Positions 37,184 to 48,531 of a DNA stretch of 64,000 nucleotides are shown here, piece after piece (position 1 is the stretch's first letter; the number at the start of each line of letters is the position of its first letter). The DNA lies in assembly GCF_021347895.1 (NCBI RefSeq), contig NC_067113.1:8227489-8291488 (forward strand). The letters run 5' to 3'. The notes below the pieces were generated by a model. That model did no database searches. It saw nothing but the letters and a program-made list of their open reading frames with translations, and had not been told where the DNA came from. The DNA is from Acanthochromis polyacanthus. Its lineage: Eukaryota > Chordata > Actinopteri > Pomacentridae. The position numbers and the translations under genes were made by a program.

Positions 37184-38261
37184 GGGTCATTCCAGGTGAA
37201 ATGACCAGATATTCCTTGGGGTGTTGCCGCACCATTTTCAAATTAGTCCTAAATTTGTATGCCATTAGATAGTCACAAAAGTATTTTCTATGCAAAATTG
37301 TAGGCCTGTAGCTCAAATAGTTTGAGTTGTGGGGTCTGAAATTTTCAGAATTTGGGCTATAAAAAGCCCAAATTGGCTATTTTTGGTGGCAAAATCTCAG
37401 TGTGGGACAGGTACCAGAGACCCCAGGTACCATTACACTTTTTTGAAGGTAGTCACCTTTAACAACTAACATTTCAAAAAGAACAAAACATACACAATAC
37501 TACCATTGGAATGACTACTAATACTTGTATCCCAATTTAAAGTACTGAAAAGGAAAAAACGATTTTGACATTACCCATGCCATTTTGAGTAAGAATATTC
37601 AGTAACTACAAATATAACCCTGCTGCTTTTTTGTACAGTGATAGAAGACAGATAGAACTGTCTTGTAGAAAAATTTGGGGTCTCTGGTACCTGTCCCACA
37701 CTGAGATTTTGCCACCAAAAATAGCCAATTAAAAATCTCGTCCAACTTTGGGAGCTCATATTTTCCAAACTGAGGTACCTAGAAAGCTCCAGTTTGCTAA
37801 GTTATCACACAAGTTTGTGTAGAATGGAACCCAGGGGTGTTAGAACACGTCCGTGCAGTATTTTTAGTACTTTTAAGGTCCCAAACCCCACTCGTGAGTA
37901 GGTATCTCTTAATTTTTAGCATTTTTAGCAAGCCCCCATGGCCTGCAGAGTACAGGGAAACACCTGGGGATGTTTGTGGGGCACTAGCTACATGCAGAGG
38001 CCTTGTTTACCGACTCACAGCTCTCTGGTATGTCTAGAGGCTGAGAAATAACCACTTAAAGATGAAAAAAAACGCTGGCGAGGCTTTTTATAGCCCAAAT
38101 TCTGAAAATTTCAGACCCCCACAACTCAGAAACTATTTGAGCTACAGGCCTACAATTTTGCATAGAACGTACTTTTGTGACTATCTAATGGCATACAAAT
38201 TTAGGACTAATTTGAAAATGGTACAGCAACCACCATCTGGTGAAACCACACAGAATGACCC
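37184..38261. mobile_element. 1.08-kb long-inverted-repeat element flanked by ATCT
   Basis: The left arm begins GGGTCATTCC and the right arm ends GAATGACCC, with ATCT directly outside both (37180-37183 and 38262-38265), a possible 4-bp duplication. About 180 bp of outer arm (from 'accattttcaaattagtcc' to 'gggctataaaaagcc') is repeated inverted at about 38083-38230. A second inverted pair of about 55 bp, almost perfect (GGGACAGGTACCAGAGACCC at about 37409-37428, and its reverse complement in the stretch that begins at about 37678), sits inside. On the left the two arms are adjacent; on the right about 350 bp separates them. No transposase frame is seen. Superfamily unknown. Confidence 0.8.
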
Positions 38262-38265
38262 ATCT

Positions 38266-39529
38266 GTTGACACATAAATAATGAGCTTGTTAAACCCTTA
38301 ATTAAATTATTTACTGTCTTTTTGTGTTTTTTTTACAAAGAGGTATGCTCAGCAAGCAAATCATTATGAAAACATAACTATAATTTCCTTGAGATAATTA
38401 CAATTTAAAAAGTTCAAATCAAAGGAAAAACTGAATTTGAAACCAAGAAAAATTTAAGCAAGCCATTATGAAAGAAAATCCACATTGACTAGTGCTGCTT
38501 TCAATTGTTTCTGTACAAAAGACTTCCATATATCTCTTTGTATTTTCTTTGTGCTTAAACTAAGATTGACTTGATCTGTATGTAACAGTCCTGATTAAAC
38601 CGATGACCAAAGGATACTTTAGCTTAGCCCACTTTATAGTCGGGGGCTGAAATAGCCCAGGATATACCCTCCCAGGCTAAAATACATCCCATGTAACATG
38701 AGATTACATCAAATAAATGAATTTTATCCTTAATTTAAGCACAAATCAATGAAATCAAATAAAATATTGGGGGGCACTTAATTTACCAAACCAAATAGCA
38801 GAGTCGGCAACACCGGAATACAGGAATTGATGTAAATTATGTTCACAGGCATTTGATGTGCTATTACTATGCACCACTACGAGGGTACACCTGAGCACTA
38901 CTGCTGAGTCAAATAGACAATTAAATGCATGTAAATGTTACCAGCTAGTGAATTTGAATTTATCTCCCCAGTGTTTGATATGATTTGCTCCAGATAAGGT
39001 GTAATTGGTACACACAAACCCTTAAAATCTCCTTTTCTATAATTAAACAAATTAAGAATGTATAAATATGCAAATCTATTTTTTACTTCAAAAGTCAAAA
39101 AGAAACAATTCATTTTTCCAGCTTCAAAGAGTGCCAAGTGCTTCTTCTGTCCAGCAAAATCTTTGGAACAACATATTTATATTTACATACTCAAATAAAC
39201 AAAAACAAATCCATACCTGTGAAACCAACAAACATTGGACATTTTGTTAAAAAAAAAAAACCTAACTAAAAGGCTTAAAGCAGACAGTGCTTCTGTGAGC
39301 TAACTTTTACATTAACAACCTTACATGACAATGAGAAAACAGCAAATCTGCATATTTAAGATCAAAGCAATAAAAATTTGTCACTTTACCTGAAAAAAAA
39401 TACTGAAACCATTAGGCATTATACTATGTATAACTGTGCATGTGACAAATAAAACCTCATATAAAGAAAAATATAAAGAAAAATAAACAGTAATTCCTCA
39501 GATTTCAGAAAATATGAAAATCAACAGGC
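38266..39529. other. Non-genic AT-rich DNA
   Basis: About 38,600-38,700 contains 'ttagcttagcccactttatagtcgggggctg', loosely similar to 'ttggcttaggccagtttatatctggg' at about 37,160-37,186. Both may belong to an older element split by later insertions. No gene. Confidence 0.4.
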
Positions 39530-39537
39530 TTTCAGTC

Positions 39538-41176
39538 CCTAGATTCCCAACCTGGGGTCCGCGCCCCCCCAGGGGGGCGCCAGAGAGCTCAGCGGGGGCG
39601 CAAGGCTTTGACTTCTTTGAGGGTGTCAAAATTAGATTTGCTTATAGACATAAAAATAATGATGAGAACACTATGGCACCATAGCCGGCTGAAGGAAAAT
39701 GCGCCGCGGTGCGTAATTTTTCACTGCATGCTGCATCGCCAAGCATTAGCCAGCAAAAAACTTTCCGAGGACCTAAATAACACATTAACAACTGTAATTA
39801 AAGTTGTAAACTTTATAAAGGCTCGCCCCACAAACAGACTTTTTGCCCAGCTGTGCGAGGATGAAGCGCACCATACGCTATTACTGCACACAGAGGTGCG
39901 CTGGCTGTCCCGTGGAAAAGTGCTTGTGCGTTTTATAGAGCTGCAAGAAAAAATAAAGGAGTTTGAGCAAGATCACAACCCACAGCTGCGCGAGCAACTT
40001 ACTGATGCGTTTTGCATCAAAACAGCATATCTGGGGGACACATTTACTCTGTACAACGAGACAAACAAGCGGATGCAGGGACCGGAATCAAACATTGTGC
40101 ATTGTAAAGACGCACTGGGTGCTTTTGTGCGTAAACTGGAGTACAGATCAGGAAAAATGTCAAAAGGAGACTTGCAACAGTTTCCGCTGCTGATGAAACA
40201 GTCCGGGGGCACTGTGCGTGCGTCTTTACGCGGCACATGAACCTGCTGCAGGAAGAAATTAAGTCCCGCTTTGCTGATGTTGATGAGTACTTATCAAAGG
40301 AAGCGTGGGTGGTCGATCCCTATACCTCCAGCCTTCAGGTCGTGGAATACATCGGTTGTGAAGATGAGCTTGCCGACCTCCAAGCTGATACGGTGTCAAG
40401 GAAATATTTTCAGGAGAATGGATACAAAAGTTTTGGATAGTGAAAGGACACGCTGTTGCACCCAAGCTGGCCATGCATGCAATACGGAGGGTTATTCTTC
40501 CGTTCAGCACCACATACCTGTCTGAGACGGCCTTCAGTGCACTTGTTATAATAAAAACAAAAGCCCGTAACAGGCTCGATGCCCACCAGGATTTCAGGCT
40601 TGCAGTCACAAACGTAACACCTGACATTCCTCCTCTCGTCAGAGATATGCAAGCCCAAGGAGGTCATTAGATTATGAACAAGATGACAACGTCAAAAAAA
40701 AGGGCACCGTTTAAAAAAAAAAAAACACATTTCTTACAAAGAATACATTTTGTGAGTGTGTCTCATTGCCTTTTGAGCCACTTATCAAAAGTTCTACTCT
40801 GGTGCAAACAAGTTTTAAACAGATGATATTATTATTAATGTTCTTATTTTCAAGTAAACGTGGATGTGTTTAAATAGCATAATTCTGTTTCTGAATGACA
40901 AGAGAACTGGTTATTGATAACGAATTTATTTAGCCAGTTATTGTTTTTATTTTCTTTTGTTGTACTGATGTCTTCAGAGATTCACTTGGAGTTTTAAGGA
41001 AGAAAGTTTACTTTTACTAAAAGTGGTACATTTTCCATGTAAAAATTTCTCATGCAGATATTAAAGTTCAAGTTAATTTCTGAAAACATTTTTTCCACAT
41101 GCGATTCCAGGGGGGGGCTCGGGCTTATTTGGATGTAAGTAGGGGGGGCTCTGAGGAAAAAGGTTGGGAACCACTG
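39538..41176 (+). mobile_element. hAT element, 1.64 kb, with perfect 8-bp target duplication
   Basis: TTTCAGTC occurs directly outside both ends (39530-39537 and 41177-41184), the 8-bp duplication diagnostic of hAT insertion. The ends are inverted: GATTCCCAACCTGGGGTCC on the left and the reverse complement of AGGTTGGGAACCACTG on the right. A broken ZBED/SCAND3-type transposase lies inside. The perfect duplication implies the insertion junctions are intact even though the coding part has decayed. Confidence 0.92.
39608..40670 (+). pseudogene. ZBED/SCAND3-like hAT transposase, broken
   Basis: The C-terminal part of a hAT transposase of the type domesticated in vertebrates as ZBED5/SCAND3-like proteins. 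It lies in three frames joined by two frameshifts. Segment 1 (39608-40240) has CVIFHCMLHRQALASKKL, HTEVRWLSRGKVLVRF and RLEYRSGKMSKGDLQQF-like blocks. Segment 2 (40237-40440) has DVDEYLSKEAWVVDPY. Segment 3 (40440-40670) carries the C-terminal dimerisation motif LPFSTTYLSETAFSAL then IKTKARNRLDAHQDFRL. The N-terminal BED zinc finger and the region with the first catalytic Asp are absent: the 5' terminus runs almost directly into mid-protein, so the deletion probably predates or accompanied insertion. The element is non-functional. Frameshift positions are about 40,236 and 40,437. Confidence 0.88.
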
Positions 41177-41184
41177 TTTCAGTC

Positions 41185-41380
41185 TAAAGTGCCACTTGTG
41201 TCAACTAACATTTCTATTTACATTATTAAATGACAAAAAAGTAAATCCTCACATTTTAGAGATTAAAGCCAGCACCTCTACATCTGTGTTATTTTTTGTA
41301 TGCAAGTTTTCCTCTTCTGTCTTTGAGACATGCAAATTTCTCAATGACTCTATGGTCAAAATCTGGGGTTAGAGGGAGAT
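41185..41380. other. AT-rich flank of the hAT insertion
   Basis: 'tttctatttacattattaaatgacaaaaaagtaaatcctcacattttagagattaaagc' loosely resembles 39,300-39,370 on the other side of the hAT element, which suggests an older repeat interrupted by it. Confidence 0.35.
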
Positions 41381-41425
41381 CAGAGTGATCAGAGGGAGAC
41401 AGGCTGTCTCCCTCTGATCACTCTG
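41381..41425. repeat. 45-bp near-perfect palindrome
   Basis: CAGAGTGATCAGAGGGAGAC plus AG (41381-41402) is followed after a single G by its exact 22-base reverse complement (41404-41425). A hairpin of this quality can form on either strand. It is not attached to any element end I can see. Confidence 0.9.
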
Positions 41426-42567
41426 CTGCTGTCTCCTATCTTTTGTATTGAAGAGGAACGAACTGCGCATGTCAAAGTTATAACGAGAGTCAATGGGAAA
41501 AGATGAGTGCGCCCCGGACGTTTCTAATCCGACTTTTTATTACAAATTATACATTTTAGTAACTCTCTACAGGCTCTATTATCCATTTTGCTTTTTAAAA
41601 ACATAGTATGTACATGTAAATGTAATTTTAAAAACATTTTATTAAAGGAAGGGCTGTGACTCTGCATGATGTGAGACAGAGGGGGCGGTGCCCTAGCGCC
41701 CTCTATTGACCAGCCGCCCCTGGCGTTCGCACTGCAAATTCAACACATAAAGTCAGTATTTCCACTGAGGACGTAGACTGTACTCTCTTGGGCAGCTACA
41801 CAGGCCATGGTGGAGAGCTCTATTCTGGTCAGTCTAAGCTGTACAACTTAAATGGAATTTTGACCCAAATATGTTGACCTCCACAACTTGCGTCCAATGG
41901 GATCCTGGCAGTGCTGGAAAGTGGAAGTTATTCTCTATTTAAGTAAAGAAGAAGAACCGACGAGTTAATTTTGTGCATATCTGAATTAACAGAGTTCTCT
42001 TTGATCCCACCGGCTCCAGTAAAAACCTCAAGCCTTGCAGAATGTATCAGAAAGGAAGGAGGCAGTGTTTTGTGCTGCACAACATCGTGCAATCTATTCG
42101 TTCTTTATTCTGAATCCATCTCAGGGGTAAACTAACGTAAGCCTAAAGCTTTGATAGTACAACAACAATGGCCTTAGATTTAACAACTTAGTTGAGGTTG
42201 CTCTGCATTTTAAAGTTGCTTCGGGTGCAGTGTGCTGTTATGGAGTTAAATTCCATAAAACTAGCACACCTGAGAAATGTCAGACAGCTTACAGACAGAA
42301 ATTACTAAATGAAAGGTGTCTACGTGATTCTTTTTTTTTTTTTTTACCGTGCATGAAGATTGATTGAGTCTATAATCAGATGAGCTTCCTTTAGGTTCAC
42401 TTGTAACATTTTCATTTAAAAACTCCTGACAGTTATTGCTTCTCTTCATTGAATTGCATAAAATGCTTCCACTGCTGCGAATGTAAAGTACAACTCATTC
42501 TGTCTGGTCTCTCGCAGTGTGTGGCCTAATTTTTTTCATAGTACATCATATTCAATCTCACGCCACC
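41426..42567. other. Non-genic DNA
   Basis: Includes a poly(T) run near 42,331-42,345 and a GC-rich patch around 41,680-41,725. No gene recognised. Confidence 0.45.
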
Positions 42568-43270
42568 TCAGGGAAGAGGAATCAAACTTTTGTGAGACAG
42601 GCAGGCACCTAAACTTGGAGCTAAAGCGAGAGTCCTGCCTGAAGTGAAGCCCCGCTCGTACAGAGGTAGGGAGGCTGAAATAGGGAAGCACAGGAGGCGC
42701 TGCTTCTGCGTGGGAAGAGGAAGAGGAAATTCAGGTAAAGTTGCCCGGAGGAAAAGTCTTTTATGCCGTGGCCGAGTGGAAGCATGCAAGATTAACTCTA
42801 CTATCCACACTTCCTCAAGGCTGCCATCAAGGCCCTTCTGTTGGACAGCATGAGGAACAGCTGTTACTTCATCAAAGCCTACCGTTCCAGATTACCTGGG
42901 TGTTTCTGGGTGCTTCTGGGTGCATGTGCGTGCGTGTTTGTGGGCGTTTAAGCGTGTCTTGCAGAGGGGCGTATAGCTTTCTCTCCTGCATTTGCACACT
43001 CTCTCTGTTTTATTGCCTATGTACCTCCTAATGACCACCGTTTTCAAGCTGACTGGATGTTTGTACTTTTTGTTTTGGACTTGTGGGCTGTTTGGACCAA
43101 ACAGGAGGTCAAGTGTTATCAAGTTAAATCAGAAGTCTGAAGACTGCGCGTCATGGCGTTTGTGGGCGTCTGAAGGTGCACTTGTGTGCGAGTGGGAAGA
43201 TATGCGGGAATATATTGAGCAGTTCTCCCTTCACTCTGGATGTCTCTTTGTTTTTAGTATTACTTAAAGT
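42568..43270. other. GC-richer block with several overlapping frames
   Basis: Open frames on both strands (42644-42853 +, 42741-43031 +, 42992-43267 +) and a donor-like 'ttcag|gtaaag' at about 42,731-42,739. A frame starting at about 42,850 reads MRNSCYFIKAYRSRLPG followed by a hydrophobic run. This could be an untranslated or first exon, but no family is recognised and no acceptor or promoter element is convincing. Confidence 0.25.
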
Positions 43271-45892
43271 TGAAAATGCCCACTGGTCCCTGCTGAAAGG
43301 GAGAGGTTGAAGGAAGTGTTGAGACTGATCGTTTTATTTTTATTTACTTGAAGATCCTCCACAAGCGAGAATAATTTTACATTGATGAGAAAATGTGATT
43401 AACTTTCAAGTGAATGGCTCCCACCAAAACACAAGCTCTAAGTTGTCTGTATAAACAGATGGTGTTTCTCCACTGCCTCAGACAGATTCAGGATTTTATT
43501 GGTATTTAAATAGCAGTGGCATATATCCATGGTAGTACGGCTTTATTGGATATATTTCAGATATGATAGTGTGTGAATCATCTGCTCTACTGAGAGCTAA
43601 GGACAGGGACTTATCCCTCACAGCGGCATCTCTCAAATTCTGATTAACCCAAGGTCAGGCTAGCCAAACATTTGCATCAGCGCTGCAAAACCTCATCAAT
43701 AATTCCATAGCATGGCTTATCTGTCTGGGTTTTCTATTATGCAAGCCTTTTTCATCTTAGTCTGATTTTCAGCATTTTGGTTTGGTTAAACATTGCTTTT
43801 TTATACTGTCTCCACCTGGCCCTCTGGCTCATTATACAGTTAAATGAATGCAAATGATGATAGTTTAGGCATGATAGCGCTCTCTCTTTTGCTATATTCC
43901 AAATAACTGTTGCAGAACGCTTCTATATTCTTCTAAATTTGGCAAATATCAGCACAGTGAGTCGTGACATGGCGCTTCTCCGCACAGATTATTAATTGTT
44001 CACAAACTTTTGTTGACAATCCTCTTTCCTCTTGTAGATCTCTGTTCAGACCTGCATTGGTGTAACTGTTGCTGCAACAGGTGAAGCTTCACTCGTCACA
44101 GCTTTTGCAGGATGCAGGCTAACCTTGGAGGAATGCAAAAAGAAAGGGCTCCATAAAAAATAAGTCCGGCAGAGTTATGCCAATGCAAGGGGGGGAGGGG
44201 GGAGCAGGGGATTCATTGCACCTCAAGTTCTATCAGGCTATCTTGTATCTTTGGAGCAACACAGAAAGATCAAACTCATAAATATTGTCTCTTCTGGGAC
44301 GTATGAAAAACAAACAGCCAATTAAAATCCAACTTGCTGCTGCTGGTTCTTCTCCAAGCTCAGTTTTTTCTCCTTTTCTTGTTCTCTCTGTCACCCTGTT
44401 CAAGGTAACGCCAGGTTTGCAGAACAAGGTTTCAAAAGCATCTACTGTATATTTTTAATGATGAGAACCCAGGCAGCCTTGTCTGCCAAAGTCTTGCCTT
44501 TATGCATACCCAGTACATTTCACAGCATCTCCCTCCTCTTTTCTGAGGCTTATTTAAATAAATACCACACTGACATGCCCTCATCTGTCTGTTTTTGTTC
44601 AAATAATTTTGACTTTTAAATTTTGTGGGTTTGGCTGGCATGTCTCCTCAGCTCTGTTTCCTGGAAACACTGATGATGGCAGAATAGGACATGAAGCACA
44701 AGAAATCTGCCATCCCCGCTGTTGTACCTCGCTTTGAAAGGTGTATAGGAGGAAAGAGGAAGATGACATGTTGCTGTCACTGACGCGAAATGATGTCTTT
44801 GCAGATCAGCCCCGTAGTCACGCTTGTGTTGTGACCGCTCAGGTTCGAATGCTCAAACACTGGGAAGCACTGACAAAAAGGCTATTTGAACATTGGCTCA
44901 ACATAAGTCGGAGTTATAAAAAGCAGCATGGCATCGGGGCAAGAGACGGAGCCCAAATCAAATCCGATGCACAGGCATAACCTTCTTTTCCCCTTTTTGT
45001 GGCTTTCTCTCTCCTGTGCCCATGCAAATTAACTGGACCGGTTTTGGCTACAAAGACATCTGTGACCTAAATGCGCTGCATATTATGAACAAAAAAAAAA
45101 AGAAAAAAGACGTAAGTTCATGAACTTAATTGAGTAGAAACAGCTCAGTTCATCATAGTACAATTGTTTCGTCTTCCCTCTGAGGAACACAAATCTAAAA
45201 GGAAATCTATTTTTAAAGCCTCTTCTGGTATTTGAACACACAAAATTTTAATTTCCTGCAGTGATCTCTGCTTCTTGCTACGTGTGAATCTCAGATAAAC
45301 ATCACGACCTTCCAAATTCTGCAGTCTCTCTGTCTCATACACATCCACTCTTGCAGTGTCAGAAAGCCGAGCTCAATTACAATCTTTTCAGCATGCTGCT
45401 GATATTGCCTTCTGAAGACTGAACACAGTCCATTAAGTTCCATTAAATGAGTGCAAAATCAAATGCACTTCAGTGTTTACTTGGCTCTTTCTAATTGAAT
45501 TGTGTGACAATAGCATGAATTAAGAAAAAATAAAATCTAAGAAGCCTTTAATGTTTAATTCCGCCAATAAAATAACATCAATAAATGCTAAGGGTTAAGT
45601 TTCTGGCTGCTGTGTGTTTGTTGAAAAATAACCTGCTTTGGTTAAAGTCTTAAAAAGTTTCAGTCAAGATTAAAGAAGCGGTACTTGGAATATTAAAGTC
45701 TCCTTAACACACTGTGATTATGTGAGGAAAATATATTTAATTTTTTTTATAGTACAAGGGCATATTTGATTTTTATTAAAGAGCATTCTTTATTTCACAA
45801 AATTTCAGAACAGCTGGCTTGGTCTTTTCATTTCACATTTTTTTCAGTAGGATCGTAGGAAGCTAAGCAAACCTCACCTGTCCATTGATGTA
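43271..45892. other. Non-genic DNA
   Basis: A G-rich run (44,188-44,210) and A-rich patches. No gene recognised. Confidence 0.45.
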
Positions 45893-47518
45893 CACTACCA
45901 GGCAAAAGTTTGGACTTGCCCCTAATTTTTCTGTGATTGGTTCATATTACCTAAATTATGAGCGCAATTTAGCCATGTTTCATTTCTAATCACAGCAGAA
46001 CTATAGATAAGAACACTGAAAAGAAAACTGAAGCATTTAGCATAATACTGTTAATAAACTGTCTAAATCTGTGACTCATCAAAATAGCCTCCTTTTAGCT
46101 TTGATAACTGCTTGACAAATTCGAGGCATTCTTGCAATCAGTGACATGAGATAATCACTTGAAATTTCCTCCCTTGCTTCTGCCAACATCTCATAAAGGT
46201 TTGCAGCACTTGTGGGTTGCTTGTTCTTGACGCTTCTGTCCAGTTTATCCCATGCAAGTTCGATGGGGTTAAGGGCAGGGGATTGAGCCGGCCAAGTCAT
46301 AATCCTTAGCTTCCCCTCCTCTTCTTTCTTGGCCAAATACCTCTGAAACAGTTTGGAGGTGTGCTTTGGATCGTTGTCTTGTTGTAGTGTGAATGGCTGT
46401 CCCAGTAAACGCAGCCCAAAGGGAATGGCATGCCTCTGTCAGATACTGTGGTATCCATGCTGATTTAGAATTCCTGTGACTTTGAGCAGATCACCAGTCT
46501 GACCCCCTGCAAAACAGCCCCAGACCATCACGCTACCTCCACCATGCTTCACTGTGGGAACAACACACGCAGGAGTCAAGCGTTCTCCAACCCTACGTCG
46601 AACGTACTTGCGCCGTTTTGATCCAAACATTTCAAACTTTGACTCGTCTGTAAACAGAACTGTTTTCCATTCTTCTACAGTCCAGTTTCTATGTTCTTTA
46701 GCCCACTGAAGTTTCTTCTTTATGTTCTGCTTTCTTAGCAGTGGTTTCCTGGCAGCTACCCTGCCTTTCAGACCAGATTCCCACAGTCTACGCCGCACAG
46801 TATCCACTGACACATTATTGCTCCTGGTTTTAGTTTAGCTGAGCTCTTATTTCTGGGGCTGTCTTTTGTCTATTTCGAAGACTGGTGACCCTGATGAACT
46901 TAACTTCAGCTTAAGACGTGACTCTGCTTCTACCAGAACAAAATCTGTCGAACCTGTTTCTTCATATCTCTTTAGACTTTAACTTTAAGAGCAATTTGTC
47001 TTGTAGAATAGCCTTCTTTTTTCAAGACCTGAATTTCAATCCTTTTTTCTTTGCTTAACTGAGGTTTTCTGTCCATTTTTGCAGATTTAGATCATTTTCA
47101 AATTAGCAAAAGACATTCTTCTTTCCAGAAATTGTCAGTCTTTAATATCAACTCAAAAAGGTAACACAAAATATTTACGAACAGAGAACTGTGAATCAAG
47201 GTGTGAAAAAACATTCTAGTCACAGCATAGTTATTACAGGGGACATGCAACCCTTTGTATAGATATTTTAAGTGTTTTAACCAAAGAAAAGATACTAATA
47301 ATACTGCTACCTAAACCTTCTAGTAATGCTTTCATCAATAAATGCTTAGAAATATCCCTACGTGAGTGCCATGCTTGATTAAATTTTGTTCATAGCACAC
47401 TCATGAATGTTCTTGCCATAATTAGAAATAACAAATTGCTAAAGTTAGCTCTTAATTGGGCTGTTTTGACAAAAATAAGGGAAAATTAAGGGCGAGTCCA
47501 TACTTTTCCCTGGTAGTG
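45893..47518 (-). mobile_element. Tc1/mariner element, full length, DD38E type
   Basis: 1,626 bp between TA dinucleotides (45891-45892 and 47519-47520). The ends are inverted: CACTACCAGGCAAAAGTTTG on the left and, read inward, CACTACCAGGGAAAAGTATG on the right, with similarity continuing for about 38 bp. It carries one transposase in minus orientation. Length and organisation are normal for a full Tc1 element. Confidence 0.95.
46079..47076 (-). pseudogene. Tc1/mariner DD38E transposase, inactivated
   Basis: This is a cut-and-paste transposase that would bind the element ends and catalyse excision and TA insertion. The start ATG (47076-47074) opens MDRKPQLSKEKRIEIQV, a paired-type helix-turn-helix. 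A stop and frameshifts between about 46,820 and 46,980 break this N-terminal part. From 46813 down one frame continues: D1 in FTDESKFEMFG (codon 46648-46646), then KHGGGSVMVWGCF, an in-frame TGA at 46441-46439, D2 in QQDNDPKHTSK (codon 46378-46376), and the catalytic Glu in NPIE (codon 46261-46259). D2 to E is 39 codons, so 38 residues lie between, not the usual 34. This fits the DD38E (Intruder) branch. SPALNP replaces the common SPDLNP. Confidence 0.9.
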
Positions 47519-47557
47519 TAAGTCAGTGAGTAAAACCTTGTGATATTAATAATCGTA

Positions 47558-48529
47558 CACTACCAGTCAAAAGTTTGGACACAGCTTCTCATTCAATGTT
47601 TTTTCTTTATTTTCGCTGCATTGCAAATAGATACTCAAGACATCAAAACTATGAAACAAGACATATCGATTTATGTAGCAAACAAACAGTTGTGAAATAA
47701 CTCTAAATATGTTTTAGATTCCTCAAAATAGACACCCTTTGCTTTATTACTGCTTTGCAAAACCTTGGACTTCTGTTAATAAGCTTCATAAGGTAGTCAC
47801 CTGAAATGGTTTTCACTTCACGGGTGTGCCTTGTCAAGGCTCATTTGTGGAATTTCTTGCCTTCCAAATTTGGTTAGGACCATCAGTTGTGTTGTGCAGA
47901 AGTCAGGTTGGTACGCAGTTGACAGTCGTATTTGACAACTGTTAGAATCTATATTATGGCAAGAACCAAACAGCTAAGTAAATAAAAACAACAGTCCATC
48001 ATTACTTTAAGAGCTGAAGGTCAGTCAGTCCTGAAAAATGCAAAAACTTTGAATGTATCCCCAAGCGCAGTCTCAAAATCCATCAAGCGCTACGACAACA
48101 CTGGCTCATATGATGACCATCTCAGGAAAAGAAGACCAAGAGTCATCTCTGCTGCAGAGGATACAGTAAGTTCATCCAATTCACCAATCTTAGACATGGA
48201 AAGTTAACAGCAGCTAAGATTAGAGCCCAGATAAATGTCACACAGAGTTCTAGTAGCAGACACATCTCTACATCAACTGTTCAGAGGAGACTGAACCAAT
48301 CAGGCCTTTATGGTCATTCAGCTGCCTAGAAATCACTACAAAGTAAAAGCAACAAGCAGAAGACATTTGTTAGGGCCAGGAAACACAAGGAATGGACATT
48401 AGATTTGAAATCTATATGTGTTTATTCATAGTTTTGATGCCTTCAGTGAGAATCTACAACGTAAATAATCATGAAAATCAAGAAAAACCATTAAAAGCGA
48501 AGATGTGTCCACACTTTTGACTGGCGGTG
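47558..48529 (+). mobile_element. Tc1/mariner element with internal deletion (972 bp)
   Basis: Flanked by TA (47556-47557 and 48530-48531). The ends are CACTACCAGTCAAAAGTTTG on the left and, read inward, CACCGCCAGTCAAAAGTGTG on the right. Only the 5' part of the transposase remains. A normal copy is about 1.6 kb, so roughly 0.6 kb, including the whole catalytic region, is gone. It begins 39 bp after the neighbouring Tc1 element, in the opposite orientation. Confidence 0.93.
47956..48402 (+). pseudogene. Tc1 transposase, N-terminal remnant
   Basis: Starts MARTKQLSK, hits an immediate in-frame stop, and continues with the helix-turn-helix region (SPSAVSKSIKRYDNTGSYDD...RKRRPRVISAAED). After a frameshift it reads RHGKLTAAKIRAQINV...STSTVQRRLNQSGLYG. 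The remnant ends at 'cacaaggaatggacattag', the residue block just before the first catalytic Asp in relatives. No Asp/Asp/Glu residues remain. The paired-like DNA-binding part is recognisable. It is a different Tc1 lineage from the neighbouring DD38E copy, judging by its ends and N-terminus. Confidence 0.88.
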
Positions 48530-48531
48530 TA

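Noticed and set aside
37262..37280. Match to part of miR-153 (ATAGTCACAAAAGT)
   Set aside because: The match covers the middle of the miRNA but not its seed, since the base before it differs. It lies in a transposon arm repeated at about 38,170, and no miR-153-type precursor is formed.
39963..40627. Alternative-frame ORFs over the hAT element
   Set aside because: They are shadows of the ZBED-like transposase segments on the other frames or strand.
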